Shown here: positions 9,480-17,851 of the stretch, piece after piece
How positions within the stretch are numbered: position 1 is the stretch's first letter
How the letters are laid out: each line of letters opens with the position of its first letter
Origin: Hypsibius dujardini
Lineage: Eukaryota > Tardigrada > Eutardigrada > Parachela > Hypsibiidae
Direction: 5' to 3'
DNA length: 32,014 nucleotides
NCBI GenBank assembly: GCA_001579985.1
Contig: LRSR01007266.1
Coordinates: forward strand, 1-32,014
Translations under genes and position numbers: made by a program
The notes under the pieces: generated by a model
What the model saw: only the letters and a program-made list of their open reading frames with translations
What the model was told of the DNA's origin: nothing
The model's database searches: none

Positions 9480-10002
9480 GCTGAGCCCCAATAGGAGCGG
9501 AATAGGAGTCGAGCGGAGCGGAATAGGAGTAAATAGGAGCTGAGCGGAGCATGTTGGAACTTATAAGAGCAGAAAATGCGACTATTTCTAGGTTGAATAC
9601 TATGAAAGATCTATAATTTATTATAGTAACAGTACTAGTAGTAGTAACAAAAAATTGAACGTGGTATAATTTACTGAGCAAGAGAATTGGCGAAAAGTTC
9701 AGCCACCGTAAAAAAGTATCAACAGGTCGCGCAACAGCCAAATACTCCAGTATACTTGTACTGTACTGTACACTGTACAGTACACAGTGCCTGAAACGCA
9801 TAGTTTGTCTATGTCTAAGTGAAAGTCCACAAAACCAGCTCAGAACAACTTTTATTGAAACGAATCATCACTAATTGTGTTAGGCGTTCGAACGGTTTCA
9901 TTTAGGCCTTATGTTCTTATTTGCTCCCGTGTGTTCCTCTTTGCTCCTACGTGCCCCTACGTGCTCCTACGTGCTCCTACGTGCTCCTACGTGCTCCTAC
10001 AA
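9480..10002. mobile_element. Possible second hAT-like relic with AGGAGC ends
   Basis: The left part (9490-9550) repeats AATAGGAGC/GAGCGGA motifs. The right part (9943-10000) is five copies of CTCCTACGTG, whose complement carries the same TAGGAGC motif. The two ends are therefore imperfect inverted partners about 500 bp apart, like the flanks of the neighbouring hAT remnant. The interior (9550-9940) is AT-rich with a GTACAGTGTACAGTAC-type palindromic run near 9760-9785 and no open frame of note. Confidence 0.35.
9943..10000. repeat. CTCCTACGTG decamer array
   Basis: Five to six 10-bp units, mostly exact (one CCCCTACGTG). Confidence 0.9.
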
Positions 10003-10009
10003 TAAAACG

Positions 10010-10154
10010 AAGTACCTTGGGGAGCTCGACGGGTCCACGTTTTGTCCCGCGCTGAGCTGATGAAGGACAGCTTCCCCATCCAAAACTTTCTGAACAGCCT
10101 TTCTCCTGGGTGTGTTCGTCATCGTCGGACACGACGTCCAGTTTGACATTAAGG
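10010..10154 (+). pseudogene. Possible degenerate BTB-domain exon
   Basis: The 3' part reads VFVIVGHDVQFDIK directly before a good GTACGTGG donor. This resembles the 'DVTFxVGxxxxxxxAHK' start of a BTB domain, and exon 1 of the BTB gene at 14938 also ends in this part of the domain. The upstream half is open only in a different frame (SRAELMKDSFPIQNFLNSLS), so at least one frameshift separates them. No partner exons were found. A gene relic is the simplest reading, but an unrelated short exon is possible. Confidence 0.25.
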
Positions 10155-10620
10155 TACGTGGTTGCAAGAAAAGGAGACGTCCGTTAATGGAAGGCCATTA
10201 GTGTTAAATAAAAACACGTCATCGTTAGTTCCGCGTAAATAGATAAACCTACCTAAAGGTAAATTATGAAAAGACGGCATGCTAATCATGCAAAGACACT
10301 AACAGTAACACAGGAAAACTCGCAACAGATACTGGGATAATCAGTCAGGCACTAAGGCAATCAGTCATAGAGGGAGCCAAACAAACACACACACACACAG
10401 ACCAGCAGATAGACAGACAGATGAACTGCTAGACAGATACACAGATAGGCAGGCACGCAGTTAGGTAAGACAAGCAGGTCAACATAAAAGACACCTTTCC
10501 CAAAAGTAGAAAAACAGCGAAAGAAACAGGGCAGAGAAGAAGATAGACAGACATGTAACTATCATATTTTTTAGAAGAGCTTTATACATAAAATATATAA
10601 ATGTCTTGTAGCTAATTCAG
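10155..10620. other. Spacer upstream of 5S genes
   Basis: No gene seen. It contains short CA and CAGA runs (10383-10460) only. Confidence 0.5.
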
Positions 10621-10624
10621 TTTC

Positions 10625-10654
10625 TCTTTCGACGAAATATTTCTGACGTCTTCT
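10625..10654 (+). promoter_or_regulatory. Conserved upstream element of 5S copy 1
   Basis: TTTCGACGAAATATTTCTGAC sits about 10-30 bp before the 5S gene. A closely matching stretch (TTTCGCTTGAAATATTTTTGAC) sits at the same distance before copy 2, while surrounding spacer DNA differs. This suggests an external RNA polymerase III promoter element (inference). Confidence 0.5.
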
Positions 10655-10772
10655 ACCTGCGACCATACCACGTAGAATGCTCCCGATCCCGTTCGATCTC
10701 GGAAGATAAGCTACGTCGGGCCCGGTTAGTACTTAGATGGGTGACCGCTTGGGAACACCGGGTGTTGCAGGC
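10655..10772 (+). rRNA. 5S ribosomal RNA, copy 1
   Basis: About 118 nt with the animal 5S landmarks in order: CGACCATACCACG near the 5' end, the A-box/intermediate/C-box region ending in GGTTAGTACTTAGATGGGTG, then GACCGCTTGGGAACACCGGGTG and TTGCAGGC at the 3' end, which pairs with the 5' CCTGC. A T-run just downstream (TTATTTTTTTC) is a suitable RNA polymerase III terminator. It differs from copy 2 at the extreme 5' end and at GGGCCC versus GGGTCC. Confidence 0.95.
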
Positions 10773-10927
10773 ATTATTTTTTTCTTAAATTTAAAGCGAA
10801 GATATTTACGCAAAAGGTCTAGACTACAATTGTCTGAAAATCAATTAAAATAATTTTAATTGTCACACATTTAGTTGAAGAAATTCATGCGAAAGATTGG
10901 CTTGAAAGCTTTGCATAAAAAATTATC

Positions 10928-10956
10928 TTTCGCTTGAAATATTTTTGACAACTTTG
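10928..10956 (+). promoter_or_regulatory. Conserved upstream element of 5S copy 2
   Basis: CTTTCGCTTGAAATATTTTTGAC is the counterpart of the element before copy 1, at the same spacing. Confidence 0.5.
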
Positions 10957-11074
10957 GTCTGCGACCATACCACGTAGAATGCTCCCGATCCCGTTCGATC
11001 TCGGAAGATAAGCTACGTCGGGTCCGGTTAGTACTTAGATGGGTGACCGCTTGGGAACACCGGGTGTTGCAGGC
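10957..11074 (+). rRNA. 5S ribosomal RNA, copy 2
   Basis: Second, nearly identical 5S gene in the same orientation, starting 302 bp after copy 1. The internal control region is intact and it is followed by CATCCATTTTTTC, a T-run terminator. The 184-bp spacer shows no linked SL-RNA or other small RNA that I can recognise. Confidence 0.95.
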
Positions 11075-11169
11075 ATCCATTTTTTCAATTTTTGTATGCA
11101 GAATTAATAAATAAAATATTGCGAACTTTTTTTTTCCATATAAACGTATGTTTCTGTTTTCCGTTTCCT

Positions 11170-11204
11170 GCCATCGACCATACCATGTTGCTGCAAGCAC
11201 TCTT
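11170..11204 (+). pseudogene. Possible short 5S-derived fragment
   Basis: TCGACCATACCATGTTG followed by CTGCAAGCA resembles the 5' end and 3' end of 5S RNA joined with the middle missing, and a short T-run follows. It is only about 30 bp, so it may be chance. Confidence 0.25.
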
Positions 11205-11246
11205 TTTGGTCTCAATTTTTATACGAATAATTGTTCTTAGGAACTG

Positions 11247-11648
11247 GCTATTCGGTCGGAGTTTCTCCGGCTGAATAGCCAAGTCACTATCCAGCCGGAC
11301 TTTCACGGCTGAATAGGCCAACCACTATTTAGCCGTTTTTTTTACCAGCAATACAGACAAATCACTTAGCCGGCTTTCTCTTTACTTGGGGGTACATAAT
11401 ATATTCAAACATTTTTCTCTTTTTTCCCGATGCAGTTGAGATACGTACATTGGTTACCCGATACTTCACAGGAAACTTTAATAGAAATCAGAAATAACAA
11501 CGAAAGAAAGATCGCGTGGGTTGTCGTCCTTGAGATCTCGCCATTAGTCTCCTTGGAATAGCCACATAATGGCTTACCCATGCAGCCGGAGAAAATCCGG
11601 CAGGATAGTGACTTGGCTATTCAGCCAGAGAAACTCCGGCCGAATAGC
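11247..11648. mobile_element. Foldback/TIR element with modular palindromic ends
   Basis: The left arm (11247 to about 11330) and right arm (about 11555-11648) are inverted copies containing GCTATTCGG, CGGAGTTTCTC, GGCTGAATAGCC, AAGTCACTATCC and GCCGGA in order. Each arm also holds smaller palindromes (CTATTCGGCCGGAG opposite CTCCGGCTGAATAG). The centre (11330-11550) has no coding potential. A non-autonomous foldback element is the likeliest identity. Confidence 0.7.
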
Positions 11649-11934
11649 TTTGACCTTGTTTTTATCAGAAGTGCCTAGATCCCTGGTCTGTTCTCACTTC
11701 GTCCCGACTTCAGTTTAAATTTTTTCATCTAGCCATTTAAATGATAAAATGTTATAGACAGACAAGTTGGTAAGGTAACTCTCTACTCTGTCAGGCACAG
11801 AATTGTTATACGCATTTCCTTTCCGGAACAAATTGGAAACAACCCCATCATTCAGGCAAGGTCTGATCTGAGTCGGACCGTCTTATCGGTCCATCCATTC
11901 AAAACTCAAGCAGAGAGACAGTTGAGGTATCCGG

Positions 11935-12162
11935 CAATCGTCGGTTCCGGGGTATCGCCTGGCTCCGTCGGTTCCGACGGGGTCGGCTCGGTCGGTTCCA
12001 GTGGGTCAGCTCGGTCGGCTCGGTCGGTTCCTGCGAGATCGGCGCCGTCGGTTCCTGCGGAGTTGGAGCCGTCGGTTCCCGCGGAGTCGGTTCCGTCGGT
12101 TTCGGCGCGGTCGGCTCCGTCAGTTCCGGCGGGATCGGCTCCGTCGGTTCCTGCGGAGGACA
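11935..12162. repeat. 15-bp-type GC-rich minisatellite (TCSGTCGGTTCC)
   Basis: Degenerate units of TCGGTCGGTTCCGGC/TCCGTCGGTTCC. It is open on both strands: SVPA-type repeats on plus, and TDGA or PTEP-type repeats on minus. A proline/threonine-rich coding exon on the minus strand cannot be excluded, but no flanking splice sites or domain support it. Confidence 0.8.
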
Positions 12163-12299
12163 TCCAACATTGGCCTTGCTGCTTGTTCGCGCTGTTGTCC
12201 ACGGCGTACATGACCGCTGTGCACCGTGTGCAGACCAAGCAGAGGTTGTTACACACGGATAAGGATACGGTCGAACGTGAAGCCTGGTCAGTTGAGTAA

Positions 12300-13038
12300 A
12301 CTAAACCCGGATGATGAGCTACCGCAAGTACAGGGCAACAATAAAATGCGTAATCTCAAGTCTTTGATTGAATGATTGCAACAGCAACTAACTTTAACGA
12401 CGTACCAACGATTGACTGATTGAGTTCTTTCGAAGCAGAGTATCAAGTCAATGAAACAAAATGCGATTGTTCAGATGACAAACGACAGAAAGTCAATTTG
12501 AAAATTCCGAAATGTTGCGAAACGGATACCCGCTTTGGTCAGCGGAACGGTTATCCACAGTAAAAAAAACTGCTGAATACAAATTTCTGATCATGAGTCA
12601 AAAAGCTTCTCCCACCGCCAATAGCACAGAAAAATGTATGCATGTAATGGGTTTATGTAAACGGTGCAAAAGAGGCCTTCCTTAAACTTTATTTTTAAGG
12701 AACAGAGTTATCGTAAGGCGCCATTCACATATTACGTAATCAAAGGAGGCGTAGGTGGGTGGTCTGGACCCTTGATTACTCACTAGTAATATAGGCCCGC
12801 CTATGTTCGACGTTAATCGTTCAATTTAATTCCAGTATTTACAGCGTAATGAATCTACAGAATATTGATAAAAAGGCGGCAGCCGCGCCCACTCCCTTGC
12901 CACTGGTCACGCACTTCAACCCGCCCCTTTCCGCTCCTCGTCCAATCAAATGCGCTACGCTCTGGTCCATCAGCGGTGAATTTCCCGTTGAACCGCCCTC
13001 CTAGATTGGAAAGCCTGAGCGCTAGCCGTTTGCGTCGC
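12300..13038. other. Intergenic region upstream of H2A
   Basis: No gene seen. GCGCCATTCACATATTACGTAATC at 12719-12742 looks like the end of an unplaced DNA transposon. CCAATCAAATGCG near 12949 contains a CCAAT box in a position compatible with a histone promoter. Confidence 0.4.
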
Positions 13039-13189
13039 GTACAGTGAAAGTCCTGAGATTCGAATGATCACGTGAGTTTATTTCTATCGAACCGTTTGCT
13101 CGGAGCCGGCCGTTGCTAGTCTGGAGTTTGAGACAGTAAAGTAGAAACGACACTGTTACGTCGGTCGAATTTCAGGACTTTCACTGTAC
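13039..13189. promoter_or_regulatory. 25-bp inverted repeat upstream of H2A
   Basis: GTACAGTGAAAGTCCTGAGA plus TTCGA (13039-13063) is repeated as its reverse complement at 13165-13189 with a single mismatch, enclosing 101 bp. The right arm lies about 160 bp upstream of the H2A ATG. It is either a pair of divergent binding sites in the promoter or the ends of a short element. Confidence 0.6.
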
Positions 13190-13347
13190 CAGTTTTCTGC
13201 TTTCCGCTCCGTCATTTTCATCGTTTTTTCATCCTCATCCTCGCTTGTTTCGTGGCTATGTTCTCTCGCCTAGTACAATCCCATTTTTCTCCTAAGTCCA
13301 TTTTATTTCCTCTCTCCCTCCCTCGTTTTCACTTCGCGCGCAACAAA

Positions 13348-14224
13348 ATGTCCGGCCGTAGCGGGAAAATCCTCGATAAAACTGCTGGGGGAAAGACATC
13401 GCGAAGCACCAAAGCAAACCTCCACTTCCCCGTCGGCCGAATTCATCGCAAAGTAAATTATTTGTTAATTCTTTCTTCCTAATTGAAAATGCATGAATTG
13501 TGTTTTTGCATTGCTTGTAGCTAAGAAAGTCCAATTACGCCGATCGAATTGGATCAGGTGAGCAATTAAGCACTTTCCCTGTTACCTGCATCCACAGATT
13601 TGGCACGATTTTTCATGGGGAAAATGCCTCATGACAAGTCCTTCATTCTGCAGGTGCACCCATTTTTCTGGCCGCCGTGTTGGAGTACCTTTGTGCGGAA
13701 GTCCTCGAATTGGCTGGCAACGCTGCGAGGGAGAACAAGAAGCTGCGAATCAATCCTCGCCACATTATGCTTGCTGTTCGAACCGATGAAGAAGTACAAT
13801 CAACGACAAGATTGAGTACACNNNNNNNNNNNNNNNNNNNNNNNNNNNNNNNNNNNNNNNNNNNNNNNNNNNNNNNNNNNNTTGAAAACCACCCCTGCCC
13901 CGCCCCTTTTGCCCATTCCCCGGACCCTCCAGTGTACTCAATCTTGTCTTTGACTGTAGGTCATTGCGCTGTTGGCGCATCTTCCGCATTCTGAACACCC
14001 ATTGCCTGTCTCCCTTGCAGTTGAGCAAGCTATTTGAACGGGTCACCATTTCACAGGGCGGTGTGATGCAGCACATCAATACGATTCTGCTGCCGAAGAA
14101 GACTTCCAATGGACCGAGCCAGAGCACCGAGCATTATGACAGCCAGGAGCAGAAGAATCCCATGGCCGTAAAGCGCCCCCTGGCGGAAGCCCACGAGAAT
14201 AACGCCAACACACAGGAAGTCTAG
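13348..14224 (+). CDS. Histone H2A variant with extended C-terminal tail, 4 exons, 161 aa
   Basis: Exons: 13348-13452, 13521-13557, 13654-13793, 14021-14224; phases join to 162 codons. The start MSGRSGK is histone-like. FPVGRIHRK (28-36 region), [51 protein letters not shown], and [20 protein letters not shown] cover the whole H2A fold. Acidic-patch residues E58, E63, E66, D92, E93 and E94 are present. After LLPKK a 40-residue tail follows, containing DSQEQ (SQE at 135-137) and ending NTQEV. Introns and the absence of a visible 3' histone stem-loop point to a replacement-type gene. The tail is not a macro domain. The SQE motif recalls H2A.X but is internal, not at the C-terminus. Intron 3 holds a MITE and a 60-base N gap. 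Confidence 0.9.
13797..13956. mobile_element. MITE family 2 inside H2A intron 3 (contains assembly gap)
   Basis: The left end CAATCAACGACAAGATTGAG and the complement of the right end (CAGTCAAAGACAAGATTGAG) are terminal inverted repeats, flanked by TA at 13795-13796 and 13957-13958. The right arm continues inward through GGACCCTCCA and CCCCGCCCC. N's occupy 13822-13881, where the left arm should be. The element starts two bases after the exon-intron boundary: the left TA is bases 2-3 of the GTA donor. Confidence 0.85.
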
Positions 14225-14937
14225 TGACCCGCCGCCGTGTTTGTGCCAGAATGTTTTTTGAACGGCACAAATGTAAAAATTATTTCGTCTTTGGGGAGTT
14301 GTCTATGATTGTGAATGGATACTTTATCATTTTAATCGAAAGATTTTATCCTTTTACCCGAATGGGAAGTGTCTTTTTTGAAGTGCCGCTTCCGGAATGT
14401 GCATCGTCGAGTGATACATGTAGGTTTTTTTCCCTTGGATAGTACGGTCCGAATGCAAATGGCAAATACATTCTATTTTAGTTTGCAGTAAATAGAGAAA
14501 AACACAGTTCGTGCCGTTGGGGTTTGAACCATGTTTGACACTGACGGATGGATCCAAAGAAGCCGCTGAAGTATGATTCAATTTTTTTCTTCCGATTTTT
14601 GTCGTAGACGAGGTCGTCAGATCTGCGACAAGGAAAGTGGTGCAGTTGCAGCACGAGAACTCACACCAATGGCAGTCGCCATTCGTGTTTCACTTCCAGT
14701 GCAGTTCATTAGGGGGTTAAGTTGGGCGATGGGCGTAGCGAGGGGGGCACAATTGGCTGGACCCCTGGCCTTAGGGGGTTTAATTGGGCGATGGGCGTAG
14801 CGAGGGGGGACTTAGCTGGACCCCTGGCCTATGTACACTCTTTAGTCTTTCCATTCTTTGGCGCTTCTGCGTTTGAGCTGCCCCAGATCTGATCATCTGT
14901 GTCTAGAGACTTTGAACACGCGATCGCCTCTAGCTGA
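14225..14937. other. 3' region of H2A and upstream of the BTB gene
   Basis: No gene seen. It holds the H2A 3' UTR (no clear AATAAA) and a 62-bp tandem duplication at 14709-14830. Confidence 0.5.
14709..14830. repeat. 62-bp tandem duplication
   Basis: Two head-to-tail copies of a unit that starts TTAGGGGGTT, contains GGGCGATGGGCGTAGCGAGG and ends GGACCCCTGGCC. They differ at only a few bases. Confidence 0.9.
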
Positions 14938-16422
14938 ATGCCCGAAGCAGCTCAAATCATGGTGAAGCTTGCGGACGTGGGGAAGACTTGGCAAAACGCG
15001 AAGCAAATCAAAGAGCGCACCAGGTATTTGCTGGAACATTTGGACATCATTCCGACCGACGTTACTTTCCGTGTTGGGAGTGAAGACAATATCCGGGACA
15101 TTAAGGCGCATAAGTAAGAGCGAAATCCTACACTGAGTTCATGCGCACGTCACCTGTCGTGCCACGTGGAGAGCCTAGTGAATCAGTTGAGAATGGTGAG
15201 ATCAATAGCATATCAATCAACCAATCGAATGCTCGATTTGCATTGTAAGTGCCTTGAGGCATTTCCGTCAATCGATCGATCAATGGAAGAATTTATACTG
15301 ATTAACGAAGGCTAATTATTTTGCGTGTTGCTCGCAGATTGATGTTTGATGCCCGTTTTCCATGCAATGTTCTACGGAGATCTAGCGGAGAAAGCTGTCG
15401 TTCCGATTCCGGACGTGGAACCGGAAGCTTTCCACATTTTGATCAAGTATGAGGAAGGGGTCGAGGAAGGGATCCTGAAATGGGCCACTTGACTTTCCCG
15501 CATCCTGGAATGGGCCACCCTGGAATCCGAACTCCTAAACAGATTTTGGCTATCATCAAGGTCCTAAACGACAGAGAATACTCGATAACCCCGGTGGAGC
15601 GCGTATCAGATATGAAGAAAAAATGTGGGAACATGTTTCAAAAACGAAATAATTGGACGGTTGGAAAAATCTCACTATAGAGGGCGCTGACTACGCAGTG
15701 ACTGATCAGTGTGCGACAGAGCGCCCCCGCCACCCGGTGGCCCATTCCAGAGCCTTTTCCTCATACGTGTTCCGTGGCTTGATGAATTTGTTGATTGAAT
15801 GACCTGTTACTCTATTCGGTTGTTTACAATATTTGATTATCGATTTTACAATTATTTAAACATAAAAACAAACTAATATGTTGTTTGCAATGTGCGATCT
15901 TTTTTTCCAGGTATCTGTACTGCGAAGAGTCTCTCGGCCTAACTCTGGAGAACGCCATGGACACACTGTACTGTGCGAAAAAGTACGCGGTTCGTCGGCT
16001 GCTGAAGCAGTGTCGCCACTTCCTTCAAGAAAACCTTACTCCGGAAGAGGCCTTCACCATTCATGCTAAGGTTGGTTTCGTGGAAATCATTCAAGCTTTG
16101 CGGTTTCCGTTTTGTCACGCTTGTTAAACGTTTCCCTGATTGAGGATTTCATTATTCCAGGCTGTCATTTGGGACGAACCGAAGACCGCTGAACTGGCCA
16201 TGTGTACTCTCAGCAGCCAGACGGGAAAATTTTTCTCTAGCCCGAGTTTCATGGAACTGCCAGAGAAACTGCTGAAGAAGTTTCTGGATTCCGATGAACT
16301 GTCCGTGAGCGAGAACGAAATCTACCAAGCTGTCCGAAAGTACGCTGTTCTTTGCTTTTCGCTAGCGGTCTGGTTCTAGTACGAGCTTGTTTGTCTCTCC
16401 TTTCTATCTGTCTGTCTGTCTC

Positions 16423-16467
<45 letters not shown>

Positions 16468-17447
16468 GTATCTGTCGACGGATCTGCCTGTTTTTTCTTT
16501 TTGTCCTTCTGTTAATTTTCTGTTTCATTTCCTGCCGAGACTTTGTGCTGACTTGTATGTGTTTCATTTCAGGTGGGTTGTTAAGCACACTGAGAATAAC
16601 CCGGATTACGGTAACGAGTTCAAGAGAGTCTTCTCTCGGCTCATCTACGGTATCCGCCTGCCCGTAATGAAACCGACTGAAATTGCTAACGGACCCGCAG
16701 AAGTAGGTTTGGGGTCCTCTCAGACTTTCATTAATGCTCTTCAGAGTTGTTTTTCGCTTTCAGGATGGAATTCTCACCCCCGCCGAGTTGATTGACCTTT
16801 ACACCTACAAGTTCGCGGAAAACAAGCCCGCCATCCCGTTCCCGGCGGAAGAACGCACCGCCCGACCGGAACCGATTTACGTCTCCATGGATTTGATTGC
16901 CCATTTTGGGGAAGAATCGGAGGAGCTCAAGGGCGGCACCGAATTCGACGAGTACATTTTCGGACGAATTCGTCTGGAGGTGCGTTGTGATGTCGCTCCG
17001 CTGGCCAGCAAATGCTTCATCTTCCTCTGCACAGACGACCGCAAATTCACGCTGCGTTACGGGGACGTCGAGTTTGATCGTCGCGGCGCTGACGACGACC
17101 CGATGCCGGAAGACTGCCCGAAGACCTTCCCTTTAGAGAATCGCCTGCTGGCCAACCTGCCCGGTATGGTGTCTTTTGTGATTTGCGAGGAAGACGCGGC
17201 GCCGCGGGTCTGCGAACTGCAGATCTGTCATGATGACAAGACTGCTAATAAAGAAACAGATGGGATGGTCTTTGCCAAGGTTGTCAGCGGGATGGAGACG
17301 TTGAAGGCCGTGGACAGTTTCCGCGACCCTGTTTGGAATCGGGAGTGCGGTCATCCGTTCACCGAGTCCATGCCGGCGGTGTTCTTCTACTTTGGCAATG
17401 TGTCTGTGGAAGCGGAGTCGGAGTACGAGCAGGAGGAAGAGCTGTAG
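14938..17447 (+). CDS. BTB-BACK protein with C-terminal cyclophilin-like domain, frameshifted in exon 2
   Basis: Exons: 14938-15113, 15338-15446, 15911-16070, 16161-16339, 16573-16702, 16764-17447. The ATG is directly preceded by an in-frame TGA. Residues up to about 120 form a BTB domain of the BTBD1/2/3/6 type (DVTFRVG, IKAHKLMFD, VFHAMFYGDLAE, IPDVEPEAFHILIKYLYCEE); BACK follows (ENLTPEEAF through NGPAE). The family normally ends in a PHR domain. Here the last exon continues, after ILTPAELIDLYTYKFAENKP, into a cyclophilin-like stretch (GRIRLEVRCDVAP...FLCT, PGMVSFV, GMVFAKVVSGMETLKAVDSF) and an acidic end. Expected catalytic residues are largely missing, so isomerase activity is unlikely. 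BTBD proteins often act as CUL3 adaptors. Exon 2 changes frame near 15351 (see findings), so the locus may be a pseudogene, a variant allele or a sequence error. Confidence 0.8.
15450..15763. mobile_element. MITE family 1 inside BTB gene intron 2
   Basis: The inverted ends start TGAGGAA on both strands and share (T/C)CTGRAATGGGCCAC further in. TA flanks both ends (15448-15449 and 15764-15765). The 314-bp element includes AGAGGGCGCT/AGCGCCC subterminal motifs shared with the copy at 3415-3546. Its left TA is bases 2-3 of the intron's GTA donor. Confidence 0.8.
16401..16466. repeat. (TCTG)n in BTB gene intron 4
   Basis: Microsatellite within the intron between exons 4 and 5. Confidence 0.95.
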
Positions 17448-17559
17448 TGCGATCGACAGTTGGATACGCGAGGAGGTTAACATTAAGACATATTCAAACA
17501 GGAGGGCAGATACGGACGGCCACCTCCAGGCAGAGATAGGCACGAGCCGTCGGACAAGT

Positions 17560-17815
17560 AATCAGACATACAGACAGCCAGGTAGATAGGCAGACAAACA
17601 GACCGCAAGACAGGTAGACAGAAGAGTCAGCAAGAAACAAGCAGACAGACAGACAAACGGACAGGCAGACAGAGAAACAGGCAGGCAGGCATTCAGACAG
17701 ACAGAGAAACAGACAGGTAGGCATTGAAGCAGACAGAAACACAGGCAGGCATTCAGACAGACCGACAGGCATTCAGACAGACAGAGAAACAGGCAGGCAT
17801 TCAGGCAGACAAACA
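17560..17815. repeat. (CAGA)n-rich array with GCATTCAGACAG sub-repeats
   Basis: CAGA/CAGG tetranucleotides interleaved with a longer unit of about 30 bp containing GGCAGGCATTCAGACAGACA. Confidence 0.9.
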
Positions 17816-17845
17816 CTCGAATAGGCTTCATAACAAGCACTTGGT

Positions 17846-17851
17846 TTTATT
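17846..17851 (-). terminator. Candidate poly(A) signal for PSAT
   Basis: AATAAA on the minus strand, 358-363 bp downstream of the PSAT stop codon. It is the first canonical hexamer I found in that direction, but no cleavage-site evidence is visible. Confidence 0.3.

Noticed and set aside
10773-10956. Spliced-leader RNA gene in the 5S spacer
   Set aside because: I looked for a donor followed by an Sm site and stem-loops as in 5S-linked SL genes; only weak AT-rich resemblance was found.
11906-12299. Possible secreted repeat protein on either strand
   Set aside because: The minisatellite alone explains the open frames; no splice sites, signal peptide or domain that I can support.
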